Under the pieces are notes generated by a model. The model was not told the DNA's origin and did no database searches. It saw nothing but the letters and a program-made list of their open reading frames with translations. Source: Cenococcum geophilum 1.58 (lineage: Eukaryota; Ascomycota; Dothideomycetes; Gloniales; Gloniaceae). From it: DNA of 64,000 bases. The stretch is from the NCBI GenBank assembly GCA_001692895.1, contig KV748198.1, positions 1,896,367 through 1,960,366 of the forward strand. Direction: 5' to 3'. The translations under genes and the position numbers were made by a program. Of this stretch, positions 47,826-58,837 are shown one piece after another (position 1 is the stretch's first letter; every line of letters starts with the position of its first letter).

Positions 47826-49303
47826 TAGTACATTTTGGCTAATAAGCTACTAGGTAACCGCCTTAAGGCCTTTTTGTGTTAAGAGTAGTATCTTATAGTT
47901 CTCTGTGCTAGCTGCTAAAAGTATTACTTTTTGGTTAGTATATAAGGGGCATAGCAGTATTACGTGCTTTAGTATCTGTCTTAGCCAGCTACATTCGCAT
48001 CTTAGGCTACCTACTAGGACACCCACTTAGTAGAGCCAGTCTTTTAGTCCTATTACTCCTATTCTTAAGAGTATTACCATTATATTTTCTGCCTTTATTA
48101 GGCCTTCTCAGAGCCCTAGAGTGTTTACCCCCTATAGCGTTAACTATGTTACGGCTTAGGTTCTTCTTGCCTTAGTTAACCTCTATACCTTTAACTCCTA
48201 TGCGCCTCTCCAGCGTTAGTCTAGCCAGTATTACATTACGGTAGTTGGTTTCCCGGCGTTCTTTTATGCTTTACTTTAGCTCTTTTCTCTCTCTTACTAT
48301 TATCCTTGCTAACCTCTTACGCGTCTCCCTTTCTTCTCTATATGGGCCTGGGCCCTAAAGCAGCACCATTCTTCTTCTACTTTCTTTACCTGTTTCTCCA
48401 ATATATCTTCCCTACTTTAGGGTTGTTAGTTTGTTCTCCTATAAGGCGCCCTAGGGTCCCTCCATAGTTTATTTAGGCGTGTCTTAATATACTTTATAAC
48501 ATTAGAGTTGCGTTCCTTTTACGCCCTTTATATTGCAGCGGCTTTAATATATAGTTGTAGGGGGGGAATATTAGCTTCCTTCTTAAGCAGTGCTGTGGCC
48601 GTTTGCTTATATCCGCCTATTATACTCCGGAGGCAGGCTGTTTAGACCTTTTAGAGTGGTTTAAGGAGCGATTTAGGGGGGCCTTTCTTAGATTCTCCAA
48701 TGGCCCAAATACTGGACCCATACGTTATGGTTGGCCGGACAACTGCTGTGTATAATAGGCGTGACCTCTAGAAGCATGGGCCCCATATAGAATTGACAAT
48801 CCTAAATAATGCGATGTACTGTGCTTGGCCCTTGCGGGCCACTTGGGCCGCATATGCGCTCCACTAAAGCTTACTGTCTACCCATACTCCTAATACTCTT
48901 AGGCCCTAAACTAGCTAACCCCTAAAGCCTTAGATGCGAATTATGTGCTAGAGATCTGTAGATTGGTTACGTTTTCTTATAAAATAGATTAGCTGGTACT
49001 TCTCTGGTGAGAATTAGACTCCATATTGTCTTGCCTATTCTATACAGGTATTATAAGCTTTCTCTAGCGTTCTGCAATTCTCTGCGGCTGTTGGCCCGTA
49101 TATAATTAGGTTTATATCATCAACGAAGCCTATCCCCTAGGTCGCCCCTTCCTTAAAGGAGTTAAGTAGGTTGCTTATAAAGAAAAGGAAAAGTATAGGC
49201 GAGAGGGGTGATCCTTGTGGTATTCCTGTTGCAACTGCGATAGGGGGGCTTTGGTATCCGCTAAAGACCAGCAATGTTTCTTTTTGGCCTGTAAACCCTT
49301 AAA
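47826..49303 (-). pseudogene. LINE reverse transcriptase, C-terminal part (broken)
   Basis: Minus-strand translation begins just before TGIPQGSPLSPILFLFFISN (near 49230) and shows the catalytic box GFVDDINL (near 49120) intact. It continues through LGVQVDSKL and RLLYTAVVRPTITYGSSI, the thumb region of Tad1-like LINEs. The 3' part is shifted by stops. GC content is higher and RIP weaker than in the surrounding LTR elements. Confidence 0.78.
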
Positions 49304-49317
49304 TAGTGTAGTATATA

Positions 49318-50837
49318 TATAATATAAGTATCTACAGTAGTATAAAAATGACCCCTTATAAAGCATTATTTGGGGTAAAAGCAAATAATCCCTAAAACGT
49401 TAAGGATATTATTCTTAAAAGAGAGGCACCAGCAGCGTCCGAAAGAATTAAATAAATAAGAATTTATAGAGAGGAACTCGAAAAGTACTTACTAGACGCC
49501 TAAGCCGTATAAAAAAGGTACTATAATAAAAAATATATGCCAAAAGAATTTAAGATAGGAGATAAAGTCTTACTGTTTATAAAAAATATCTAAATAAAAC
49601 GCATTAAGAAGAAGCTAGATTACCAGTAGCTTAAACCCTTTAAGATAGTTAGGAAAACTAAAGGAAACTAAGTCTATAAATTAGAATTACTAAAATCTTA
49701 TCTAATATATCTTATATTTTATGTTTCCTTACTAAAGCTATACCAAAGAAGAGATAGTGCAGAACCGCCCCTATTTAGCGAAATTAATAGGGAACTAAAA
49801 TGGAATGTAGAAGATATTTTAGACTAAAGATGGCGTTAAAAGAAGCGCGAATTTTTAGTTTATTAGGAAGGATACTCTTAGGTATATAATAGTTAGGAAC
49901 CTAAGAAGTACCTTTAGCTAGGATATAATACCGCAATTAAAACCTTTCTAAGAACTAAAGGTAAAGATTTAAAAATGGTTCCAGATATACTACAGGTAAA
50001 GCAATAGGGAAGACCCCGTAAATTAAAACTATAGGATTAAGTATAGGCATTAAGAACGGAAATGTTTCGCCATTATAATAGGGATCCTAAAATTTTATAA
50101 GAGGAAGCCTATAGGGATCTATAGGAGAACCATTAGGAATACTGTTTAAAGAAGACACTGTTTAAGAAGAAGTAGTAGCACTATAAGAAGTGGCCTTGGG
50201 GATTTAGAAAGATCCCCTAGGGATAAAAGAAGAGTATTTAGCCTAGCACCGGAGTAAAATTAATAGTATAAAGAGGAGCAAAAGGACAGCCTATAAAGAA
50301 TTAGAAATTTTAAGAAACTATAAGGCACCTATAGGAATATTACCCGTTTATTATATATAGGGATTATAATAGTATACTACGTTTATATAGATTGTTACTA
50401 AAGCTTAGAATAAAGGCATCCCTAAAGTATAAAGTTAATTCCTAATAATAGGGCATCCTGGAGGTACCTAAGAAGTACTATATAAAGCTATTTTATAAGA
50501 AGAAGGAAAGAGCTAGGTAATAACTTAAATACTAGTAGTAGTAATAGGAGCCTCTTCTTCCATCTTAACGTTATTATTAATAGTATTATCGGCTCCTCCA
50601 TCCCTAGAAGTATTAGTACTTTTACTAATATTCTTCTTAGAATAATAGGTATTAAAAGGACTAGTATAGGCGGGAGACTAGCGAGGAGAACGTTTATCTT
50701 AACGTTTATTACTATCCTTAGTATCCCTAAGTTTTAAATTAGCGTCTAAGCAGGGATTAGAAAGACGTTAGCTAAAGAAGTTAATATAATTCCTAAGCAA
50801 GTTATTAGAGAAACTTACCTAGCTAAAATAGCCCGCG
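49318..50837 (+). pseudogene. Gypsy-C integrase end and chromodomain (broken)
   Basis: Continues MTPYKALFGVKANNP, then a typical integrase C-terminus (YMPKEFKIGDKVLLFIKN) and a chromodomain near 49800-49910 (FLVY*EGYSQVYNS*EPKKYL). About 900 bp of further sequence with a partly open frame follows before Gypsy-D. Confidence 0.75.
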
Positions 50838-51217
50838 TGTTACGGGACACCCCCGTGACACCTTGCACACGTCCACCTGTTTCCACCAACTTAGCAATTA
50901 GAGACCAACTGTAAAATAGCAATCTAACGGCAATCTAACGGCAATCTACGGTATTCTGCCATATTCTGCTAAGTTCTACTAAATTCTGCTAAGTTCTACT
51001 AAATTCTGCTAAGTTCTACCAGGACCATAACTTAAACCCTATTCTGCCCTATATATATATCAACTAAGCAACCAAGTTAACGATATATGCCCTTTCTTCC
51101 CAACCTTTTACCTTCTCTCCTTATATAACGTCTTAACCTTATCACACAGTTTATATACATAGCTTAATAATATCTACTTCGTTATATATTATTACCACTT
51201 ATACTTACTCTATAACA
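50838..51217 (+). repeat. Gypsy-D 5' LTR
   Basis: 380 bp, TGTTACGGGACAC to CTATAACA. Carries two TCTAACGGCAA units and a short tandem array of TTCTGCTAAGTTCTACTAAA-like 20-mers. Confidence 0.93.
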
Positions 51218-51252
51218 CTACATTGCGTTAACTACTTACACTACTACCCAAA

Positions 51253-54200
51253 ATGGAAAACGCACCTAAAGCCCCTATAACAGCCGCCGATATTATATCT
51301 ATCCTCTAAAAATAAATAGCAAGCATATAGAAGTCCTTTATAGAGGCCCTTAAATAATAATAAGTTACCCTAACTTAATAATAAGCCAAATAAGAAGCAC
51401 GGTATTAGAAAACAATAGAAGCCCTCTAAAAAGAAATCCGTACCCTTAAGATGCCTACGCTAGAACCCCAAAACCAAACATTATCTCTAAAGATAAACAC
51501 GCGAAACGCGAGTCCCAAACCTATAGTAGCTATTTACCCTAAACCGACTACCGTACTATAATAATCCGAGCGGTTACCTAACCCCCTAGTATTTACCGGT
51601 AAACAATAAAAGCTCTAATTATTCCTAAGCCAGCTAAAAAATAAGCTAACTGGTAACGCTAACCGTTACCTAACTAAAGCTAACTAACTCTGTTACGCCC
51701 TAAGTTAACTAGGAGGAAAGGCAGCTAACCTTATTAAACCTCTTTAGCTAACCTTAGTATAAAGCCTAGTTGTACTTCTTAAAGCCTTATATAGTAATCT
51801 AAACCGCTAAGCTACTACCTAAAGAAAGATAAACCACATAGCTTAAGAAATAAAAAGTTTCCTAGTATACTTCTCCAAATTTAACCGTTACGTAAGAGAA
51901 ACAGGCTGGAACAACTCCGCACTAATTAATAGCCTTATTAAATCTCTAAGCCCTAAACTAAAAACCTCCCTAATAGGCGTAGACCTACCGGGAGCCCTTA
52001 ACGCCTACGTAAACGTTGTTAACAAACGGTATAATAATATACTACGCCTAACACTAAAACACGCCCCTTAATATAATACGATAGCCCCGCGAACGTCTAC
52101 TAAGTTATCTTAGCCTAAGCACCCTAACGCCATAGATATTAACACTAGAACCCTAGAGTACGCCCCACTAGGGTCCCCTAAATAAGAAAGACGCATTAAG
52201 CTAGGCCTCTGCTTTAAATATAGAAGTAAGAACCACATCTTAAAATATTATCTTATCCCCTTACCTACGCCCTAAAATGATTTACAAACGGCCAACACTA
52301 GCAGCCATTTACCGCATTGATCTTCCGGTTACCGTCCCCAATCTCTACCTAGTTCCAGCCCTGTGTCTAGCAAGCACCATTTATAAGGATAAAGCTATAG
52401 CCGACGTCCTATAAGAACCCCACCCTAATCGCCTCTAAAAGGAAGGTCCTGGAGCTAAGTCGCTCTCCAGGACGGCTCTGCCATAGGATCTCATTAAACG
52501 CATTTAACGTCACGAACTCCGACTTTTAGGACTGTAGCATAACTATTAACTGCCGTCTTTGGCAGAATAGTTAATAGGCTAACGCTTAAATCCTAATTAA
52601 TACAGGAGCTAGCGGCATAGGATTTATTAACAAGATCTTTATATAAGATAATAGTTTTACCCTAACCCCCCTTAACCGGCATATTAATATATTTGGATTT
52701 AACGGCAAACGTACCGTCTTAGGCTATATTACCCATATAGTATTCCTAAAACTCTAATACCTAAACCACAAAGAATTAATTAAACTTTTTGTTACTACCC
52801 TAGGTTACTTAGTAATCCTTAAATAACCCTAGATAAAGCTATATAAGGTAACTATTAATTAGGACAACCTTAAGCTTCTATTTACCACCTCCCGTTATAA
52901 GTAGAAGTGCCTTATAACTCGCTGCTTAGACCCAAAACTAAAATCTAAAAAATCCACTAGGATCCACTAGTCTAAAATTTCCACGACTGTCCACCCTACG
53001 CCTAAAAAATCCACCAGATTCTACTAACCTAGGAATTCCACTAAATTCCACTAACGTAAGATTTCCACTAATATCTATTAAGGATCTAAAAATTCCACTA
53101 AACCCTATAAACAGACCCTAAGTACTATACCACCCCGAGCTAAGCAGAAGCTTAAGCTTAATATACAAAAATACTAGAAGGACTAGTATTCTACTATAAA
53201 AAGGATTCTTAAAGAACCTAAACCCGAATCTAATACTAACTCTATACCTAATACCGAACCTAAACCTAAGTAAGAAACTACAAGCAATCTAAGTAAGCTT
53301 GGCACCTTAGATATCCGCATAATTAGAGCTACCCCGTTAGCGCAACTTGCTAAGAAACCTAAGCATACAATCTTCGCTATTATAATAGCCGATATTAAGA
53401 AGGCCTTAGTACTAAAGAAGCACACCAACCCTGCCACGAAGGTACTAATAGAGTATTATTATCGCCTAGGTGCGTTCTTATAAAAAGAAGCTAATAAGCT
53501 ACCAGAATACCAACTATATGACTATAAGATTATACTTAAAGAAGGAAAGCAGCCTGGATTTAAACCCTTATACGGGATATCCTAAAATAAACTCTAAGTA
53601 CTATAAAAGTATTTAAACGAGAACCTAAGTAAAGGATTTATTAGAGTAAGCTCGTCGCCTATAGCCGTATTAGTAATCTTTGTTAAGAAACCCAGCGGCG
53701 GTTTACACTTCTATATAAACTACCGAGCTCTTAACGCTATTACCGTTAAGAACCGATATCTAATCCCGTTAATATAAGAGACGCTAAACTAACTAAGTAA
53801 GGCTCGTTACTACACAAAGCTTAATATTATCTCTGCATTTAACCGTCTCCGTATTATAAAAGGGGATAAATAGCTTACTGTATTTCGTACCCGATATAGA
53901 TTATTTAAATACTTAGTAACACCCTTTAGCCTCACAAACGCTCCGAGCTTATTTCAACATTATATAAATAATACCCTGCGCCCCTACCTGGACATCTTCT
54001 ATACTGCTTATATTAATGATATTCTAATATATAGTAATAACCTAACTAAATATCGGAAACACGTTAACCTTATCCTATAAGCCCTACACAGAGCTGGTCT
54101 ATAATTAGATATAGATAAATATAAGTTCTATAAAACGGAAGTCCTATACCTTAAACTCCTTATTTCTATAAATAATATACAAATGGACCTAAAGAAAGTT

Positions 54201-56435
54201 AAAGTAATTATAAACTGGCAAGAACCTAAGAATGTTAGGGACGTAAGAGCCTTTATAGGATTTGCTAATTTCTACCAACGGTTTATTAATAACTTCTCCG
54301 CCCTGGTTTTACCCCTTATAACCCTAACCTAAAAGGATAAAGTTTTTATCTTTAATAAGGAATGTAAGAAGGCCTTTGCCTATCTAAAGGTTATATTTAC
54401 TACTGCGCCTATACTCCAATACTTTAACCTAAACTGAATAAGTGTTATAAAAGCCGACTTATCCGACTATATTACTAGAGGCATCCTATCTTAATATAAC
54501 AAAGATAGAGTATTACACCCTATAGCATACTTCTTAAAACAACTAAGCCTAGCTAAATGCAACTACGAGATCTACAATAAGGAATTATTAGCTATTATTA
54601 GATATTTTAAATAATGGCGACCCGAACTAGAAGGCGCTAGATTTCTAATTAAGGTCCTTAGCAACCATAAGAACCTACAGTACTTTATAACCACAAAACA
54701 GCTAAGTTATCGTTAGGCCCACTAGTTAGAATATCTATCTCGTTTTTAATTCTTAATTACGTACCGCCTAGGCGTCTAAGGTTAGAAGCCTAATGCCCTA
54801 ACCCGACGCTTATAAGACGCGCCAGCCCTAGAAGAAGCGCGCTCTTACTAAAATCAGACCCTACTTCGCCCTAAACTATTTAACCCTCCTACTAAAGATC
54901 TTATGGTACTCGTCCTTGAAATAACTAATTAATTAATTAAATAGATTATAGTTAACGAATACCTAAATAACGAGTTTATTTAAGAGACGCTTAAGCTAAT
55001 ATAAGATAGCATTAGACGCTCTAAAAAGATTTCTTTAAGTAAATATAAAGCCCGCGGAAACCGCTTATATTACTAGAACCATCTAGTTATCCCTAATCAT
55101 AATAAGCTTAAGCTTAAACTCCTTAAACACGTACACAATCTACCTATCGCCGGCCACCCGGGCCAAGGGAAGACCCTAAAACTACTCTAACGGGAGTATT
55201 ATTAGCCGAATATATATAATATAACACGAAGGTACGTCTCTAGCTACTATATCTGTTAACGAGCCAAAGCTTCACATAAGACGTATAACGGCCTTTTAAA
55301 GCCACTACCTATTCCGGACTAAAGATGGAAGGACATCTCAATTAACTTTATTGTTAATCTCTCCGTAAGTAAAGGCTGCATAAATATTATAGTAGTTATA
55401 GACCGACTGTCTAAAATAAGACACTTAATTACCTGCCCTAATATATTAACACCTACTATCGCCTAACTATTCCTAGATTATATATAGAAACTCCATAGAC
55501 TCCCTAAAACGATTATCTCTAATAAAGGTAGCCAGTTTATCTCTATATTCTAGAAAGAACTAACTACCTAACTCTGCATTAAAGCACTATTATCTATAGC
55601 ATACTACCTAAAAACGGATAGTTAAACGGAATGTATAAATACTATAATAGAATAGTATATCCGGATATATACGTCGTACTTATAGGATAACTGGATTAAC
55701 TGGCTTGTATTTACTAAGTTTACGGCAAATAATTCCGTCTCGGAAACTATAAAGGTCTCCCCGTTCCTGGCTAACTACAGCCAGCATCCATAAATAGGCT
55801 TTAAACCCTTTAGTAACGTTCCTTATCCCGCTTATTAAGCCTTATAAGTTACAGAAGCAAACAAATTTATAAAAAAGATAGAGGAACTGTAATAGTTTCT
55901 TACTAACGAAATAATATAGGCCTAATCTGTCTATAAAGCCGCAGTAAATAAGAAATAAACCCTAGCACCGGCCTACTAAGTTGGTAACTTTGTCTGGCTA
56001 AATATAAGAAATCTAAACACAAAACAACCTGCTAAGAAACTTAATTGGAAGAACGCTGGCCCTTATAAGGTTGAGAAGGTTGTCTCCTCTTACTCCTACT
56101 AATTAAAGCTCCCTAATACAGTTAAAATCCACCCCATATTCCACACGTTAGTCCTCTATCCTACTACCCCTATATTAGACGCCCTACCTAAACAGATATA
56201 GGACCCTCCCCTACCAGTTAAAGTGGATGGTAAGAACGAGTACTTTATTAAAAAAATTAACGATATTAAGTACGACAAACGGAAACGCTAATATATATAT
56301 CTTATAAAATAGAGAGGCTTTACCAAGTCCTTATAGGAACCTGTTAACTCTATAGGACTTACATAAGCCGTAGAAGACTTTTATAAACTCCACCTAGAGC
56401 TACCATAGCCCCATCTCGCAGAAGCTCGAGTTTAA
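51253..56435 (+). pseudogene. Gypsy-D gag-pol (broken)
   Basis: From MENAPKAPITAADIISIL. Knuckle CFKYRSKNHILKYY, protease LINTGASGIGF, RT with [19 protein letters not shown] and YINDILIYSNN, NFYQRFINN, integrase with FIVNLSVSKG, chromodomain YIYLIK*RGFTKS, and a stop after EARV. Fewer stops per kb than the Copia elements. A linker near 52960-53110 is made of repeated ATTCCACTAA-like units. Confidence 0.85.
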
Positions 56436-56446
56436 AGGGGGGGTAC

Positions 56447-56826
56447 TATCACGGGATACCCCTGTGACACCTTATACACATCTACCTGTTTCCACCAACT
56501 TAGCAATTAAAGACTAACTATAAAATAGCAATCTAACGGCAATCTAACGGCAATCTACGGCATTCTGCTATATTCTGCCAAGTTCTACTAAATTCTGCCA
56601 AGTTCTACTAAATTCTACTAAGTTCTGCCAGAACCACAACCTAAACCCTATTCTGCCCTATGTATGTGTCGACTAAGCAACCAAGTCAACGATATATGCC
56701 CTTTCTTCCTAACTTCCTACCTTCTCTCCTTACGTAACGTCTTAACCTCATCATATAGTTCATATACATAGCTTAATAATATCTACTTCGTTATATATTA
56801 TCACCACTTATACTCACTCCGTAACA
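56447..56826 (+). repeat. Gypsy-D 3' LTR
   Basis: 380 bp, TATCACGGGATACC to CCGTAACA. Start TG is altered to TA. Confidence 0.93.
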
Positions 56827-56831
56827 CCGCG

Positions 56832-57880
56832 TAAGAGTATAAATATTATTATTAATAAGGACGAGCTATTTGTATATACGCTCCTAGACACTATATATCT
56901 AAGATTATTACGTCTCTATAGTAGTAGAAACCCTTATTAAATTAAAGAGTTTATAAGCGAGGGAAGATACCTTCTATCCCTATCTATTACTATTAAGATA
57001 TTAGCGGAAATCTTAGATAGCGCGTTAGAGCCTATAAGTCTTATATATATAGACAGCGGGGATCTAATATAATTAGCGAAATCTAGAATAAGATAGAATA
57101 GGAAATACTAGGATATAGGTCTTTCTTCTACTACGGCAATAGAAGCACTTAGATTTGTTTTTACTAGAGTAAGGCATTTTATAGATATAGGAAGGATCCT
57201 ATATAAGAGTATAAACGCAGCAATAATAGCATTTTAGGGAAACTGCTGTAGGAGTAATAGACGCTATTTGGGGCGTTACTAGAAGAGGAATAACACTACC
57301 GTCGGTCTAGGGACGCGCAGAAGAACTATAAGCTATTATAAGAAAATACTACAGGGAGTTAGTATTATCAACGGAGATAAAATAGGGATCCTATTACTTA
57401 CGGATGTGTTATAAGAAGAAAATAAAGTAGTTATAAAAGAATAGCTGGAGATATAAAAGCTAAAGGCGGAGATATGGAGAAAATAGTCTGCTAAAAGATA
57501 AGATAAATAGTGTTGTTAATAAAAAGACACGTAAGAGGCGATAGCTTATAAACTGGAAGAAAATTAAAATAAAGACGTTATTATTAGAATCTATTTTAGG
57601 TAAATAGGGATAGTAGCTTATAAACGTGTTGTATAGGACAACCTCTAGATTAACTTATAATAAACTCTTATAATAAGAAAGGTAAATCCTATTCAATTTT
57701 TATTATTATTATTTTAGTTCTATTATAAAGGCATTATAAGGAGCTATAGTAGGAGAAGAGTAGAGGAATTAAGGATAAAGTAAGTCTACCAAAAATTTCC
57801 CCAGTGGTTTTAGCCGGAACTCTATAAAAACTTAGTAAAGGCGAAGTCTTAGAGAACTAAGACCCTTAAAGGGGAGGCAA
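56832..57880 (+). pseudogene. Extra open region of Gypsy-C downstream of pol
   Basis: Between Gypsy-D and the 3' LTR, one plus-strand frame is open for long runs (for example EFISEGRYLLSLSITIKIL and ALEPISLIYIDSGDLI, then a Lys/Arg/Glu-rich part) and ends close to the purine tract. With the part before Gypsy-D it makes ~2 kb after the chromodomain. No family recognised; it could be a third frame, an env-like or a captured segment. Stops are RIP-like. Confidence 0.4.
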
Positions 57881-57881
57881 T

Positions 57882-58211
57882 TGTAACGGAATTCCCTAGA
57901 AGGTATATATTAGATAAGATAGAAGAAGGTCTTATCTATATTCTATCTACGTCCTAGAAGACATAGTTAGATAGATAAGGGGTAAAGGGTTTTACTAGCG
58001 TCTTAGAAGGATTATATAGGGAGCTGGTTCTCCTCTAGAGAAGAACTAGCAATTAGTCTCTAAATAGAAGTGGTTAGAAGCATTTGTCCTTTAATATGTG
58101 AAACTTATTCTACCTTTAACTTACCTTCTACTTACCTTTGACTTACCTTCTACTTACCGGTGACACTGTTGATTAGATAATTATACGTTCCGGTCAGGCT
58201 GGCCTCTTACA
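57882..58211 (+). repeat. Gypsy-C 3' LTR
   Basis: 330 bp, TGTAACGGAATTCCCT to CTCTTACA, then TTTGG. Confidence 0.93.
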
Positions 58212-58220
58212 TTTGGCCTA

Positions 58221-58250
58221 TGCGACTAGGCGGGCCGTGCGGCTAAGCGG
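58221..58250 (-). repeat. Right arm of the inner inverted-repeat pair
   Basis: TGCGACTAGGCGGGCCGTGC onward; reverse complement of 6472-6501 with three differences. Confidence 0.6.
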
Positions 58251-58294
58251 GGGAATACTTAAGTCGCTAAGCCTAAGCAGGCAAGCGGTAAGGA

Positions 58295-58340
58295 AAAACC
58301 GTCAAAACCCCCCCAACCGTCAAAAGCCCATAACCTACGT
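58295..58340 (-). repeat. Right terminal inverted repeat of the island
   Basis: Ends CCCATAACCTACGT, followed by TA. Matches 5087-5132 in reverse complement with one mismatch. Confidence 0.85.
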
Positions 58341-58599
58341 TAGTACAAGTAGTAAAGTTTAAATTAAGGTCGGAATGCACCAAAGGGCCCCTCAGCAAAG
58401 TCCTGCTGAAAGGGCAAGGCCCCCCGACCTCTGTAAGCCTGTTGAATATTGCCGCCAATACTTGGCAATGCACTCGCAGTAGTATCTGCCACACGGGGAC
58501 ACAGGTGTATGATAGTGTAGACTTCATGAGTTGGAGTCGTCATGAAGAACGAATATACTACCTGTACTACTACAGCCATAGTAAAGATGGGGACAGGTA

Positions 58600-58721
58600 A
58601 CGTGAGCGATAGGGTTATGACGGCATAGTTATGACGGTCCCTAACAAATTTCGTCCGTGCGCAGTTTTGATGTCCCAAGCCATCATAGCCATACCGACTG
58701 TCATAACCCTATCGCTCACGT
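58600..58721. mobile_element. MITE with 22-bp perfect inverted repeats
   Basis: 122 bp. Ends ACGTGAGCGATAGGGTTATG(AC) and its exact reverse complement; TA on both sides (58598-58599, 58722-58723). The ACGT start and TA flank resemble the island's own terminal repeat, suggesting mobilisation by a Tc1/mariner-Fot1 transposase (inference). Confidence 0.8.
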
Positions 58722-58764
58722 TAAGGCAAATGCAAGTCCGGTACCCCTCCCCCTGGTACACTTC

Positions 58765-58837
58765 GTCCTACTGTTATCGATAAGGACTGGCTAATAGAAT
58801 CAATAGAATCAAGGTGTTCGCGCACGGTCCGTAGGAC
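58765..58837. repeat. Fragment related to the MITE at 28777-28928
   Basis: Shares CTGTTATCGATAAGGA, then AATCAATAG-ATCAAGG and GTGTTC-CGCACGG with the reverse complement of the Copia-2 MITE core. Small GTCCTAC / GTAGGAC arms frame it. Confidence 0.6.

Larger units (their letters stand above)
39556..49303 (-). mobile_element. 5'-truncated LINE (Tad1-like), host of Gypsy-B2
   Basis: Two pieces, 39556-39697 and 47626-49303, separated by Gypsy-B2. The 14-bp TAGTGTAGTATATA is present at both outer edges (39542-39555, 49304-49317), a length typical of LINE insertion. Removing one copy restores the Gypsy-C integrase frame (LALVQY... to ...SSIKMTPYKALFGV). Minus orientation; the 5' end is truncated inside RT, so the LINE itself was only ~1.8 kb. 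Confidence 0.82.
50838..56826 (+). mobile_element. Gypsy-D: Ty3/gypsy chromovirus, RIPed
   Basis: A 5989-bp element with 380-bp LTRs at both ends and CCGCG duplications (50833-50837, 56827-56831). Plus-strand: gag from 51253, zinc knuckle ~52210, protease ~52600, RT ~53600-54350, RNase H, integrase, chromodomain ~56220-56340, stop at 56433, purine tract AAAGGGGGGG, then 3' LTR. Inserted in the 3' part of Gypsy-C. Confidence 0.93.
34799..58211 (+). mobile_element. Gypsy-C: Ty3/gypsy element with extra 3' region, nested and RIPed
   Basis: 330-bp LTRs (34799-35128, 57882-58211) with duplications TTTAG / TTTGG, differing by one RIP-type G-to-A. Plus-strand: gag, protease (DSG), RT, RNase H, integrase, chromodomain, then an extra open region, then a purine tract AAAGGGGAGGCAA before the 3' LTR. 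The LINE (39556-49303) with Gypsy-B2 inside it interrupts the integrase, and Gypsy-D (50838-56826) the region after the chromodomain. Own length about 7.7 kb. Confidence 0.9.
5087..58340 (-). mobile_element. Fot1/pogo-type DNA transposon split by ~50 kb of nested elements
   Basis: The island's two ends are a 46-bp inverted repeat that differs at one base. It begins ACGTAGGTTATGGGCTTTTG and is flanked outside by TA on both sides, as expected of a Tc1/mariner-Fot1 element. Just inside the left end lies a RIP-degraded minus-strand transposase (HTH part near 6200-6380, Lys/Ala-rich tail ending at 5282). After removing the solo LTR, Copia-1 and Gypsy-C with everything inside them, about 3.2 kb remains. 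This is longer than a usual Fot1 (about 2 kb), so a further DNA element may be included (see the second inverted-repeat pair). That both ends belong to one insertion is inferred from their near identity, opposite orientation and TA flanks. Two unrelated copies at the two edges is the alternative. Confidence 0.65.

Noticed and set aside
49175..49384. 69-codon minus-strand frame as a separate gene
   Set aside because: It is an out-of-frame reading over the LINE RT and its junction with Gypsy-C.
5087..58340. Starship-like giant cargo transposon
   Set aside because: Terminal repeats and size invite the idea, but I find no recognisable DUF3435 tyrosine recombinase at the edge and no cargo genes. 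Nested insertions with their own duplications explain nearly all of the interior.
58273..58678. Two overlapping minus-strand frames (84 and 104 codons)
   Set aside because: They overlap the island's terminal repeat and the MITE and show no domain or plausible intron structure.
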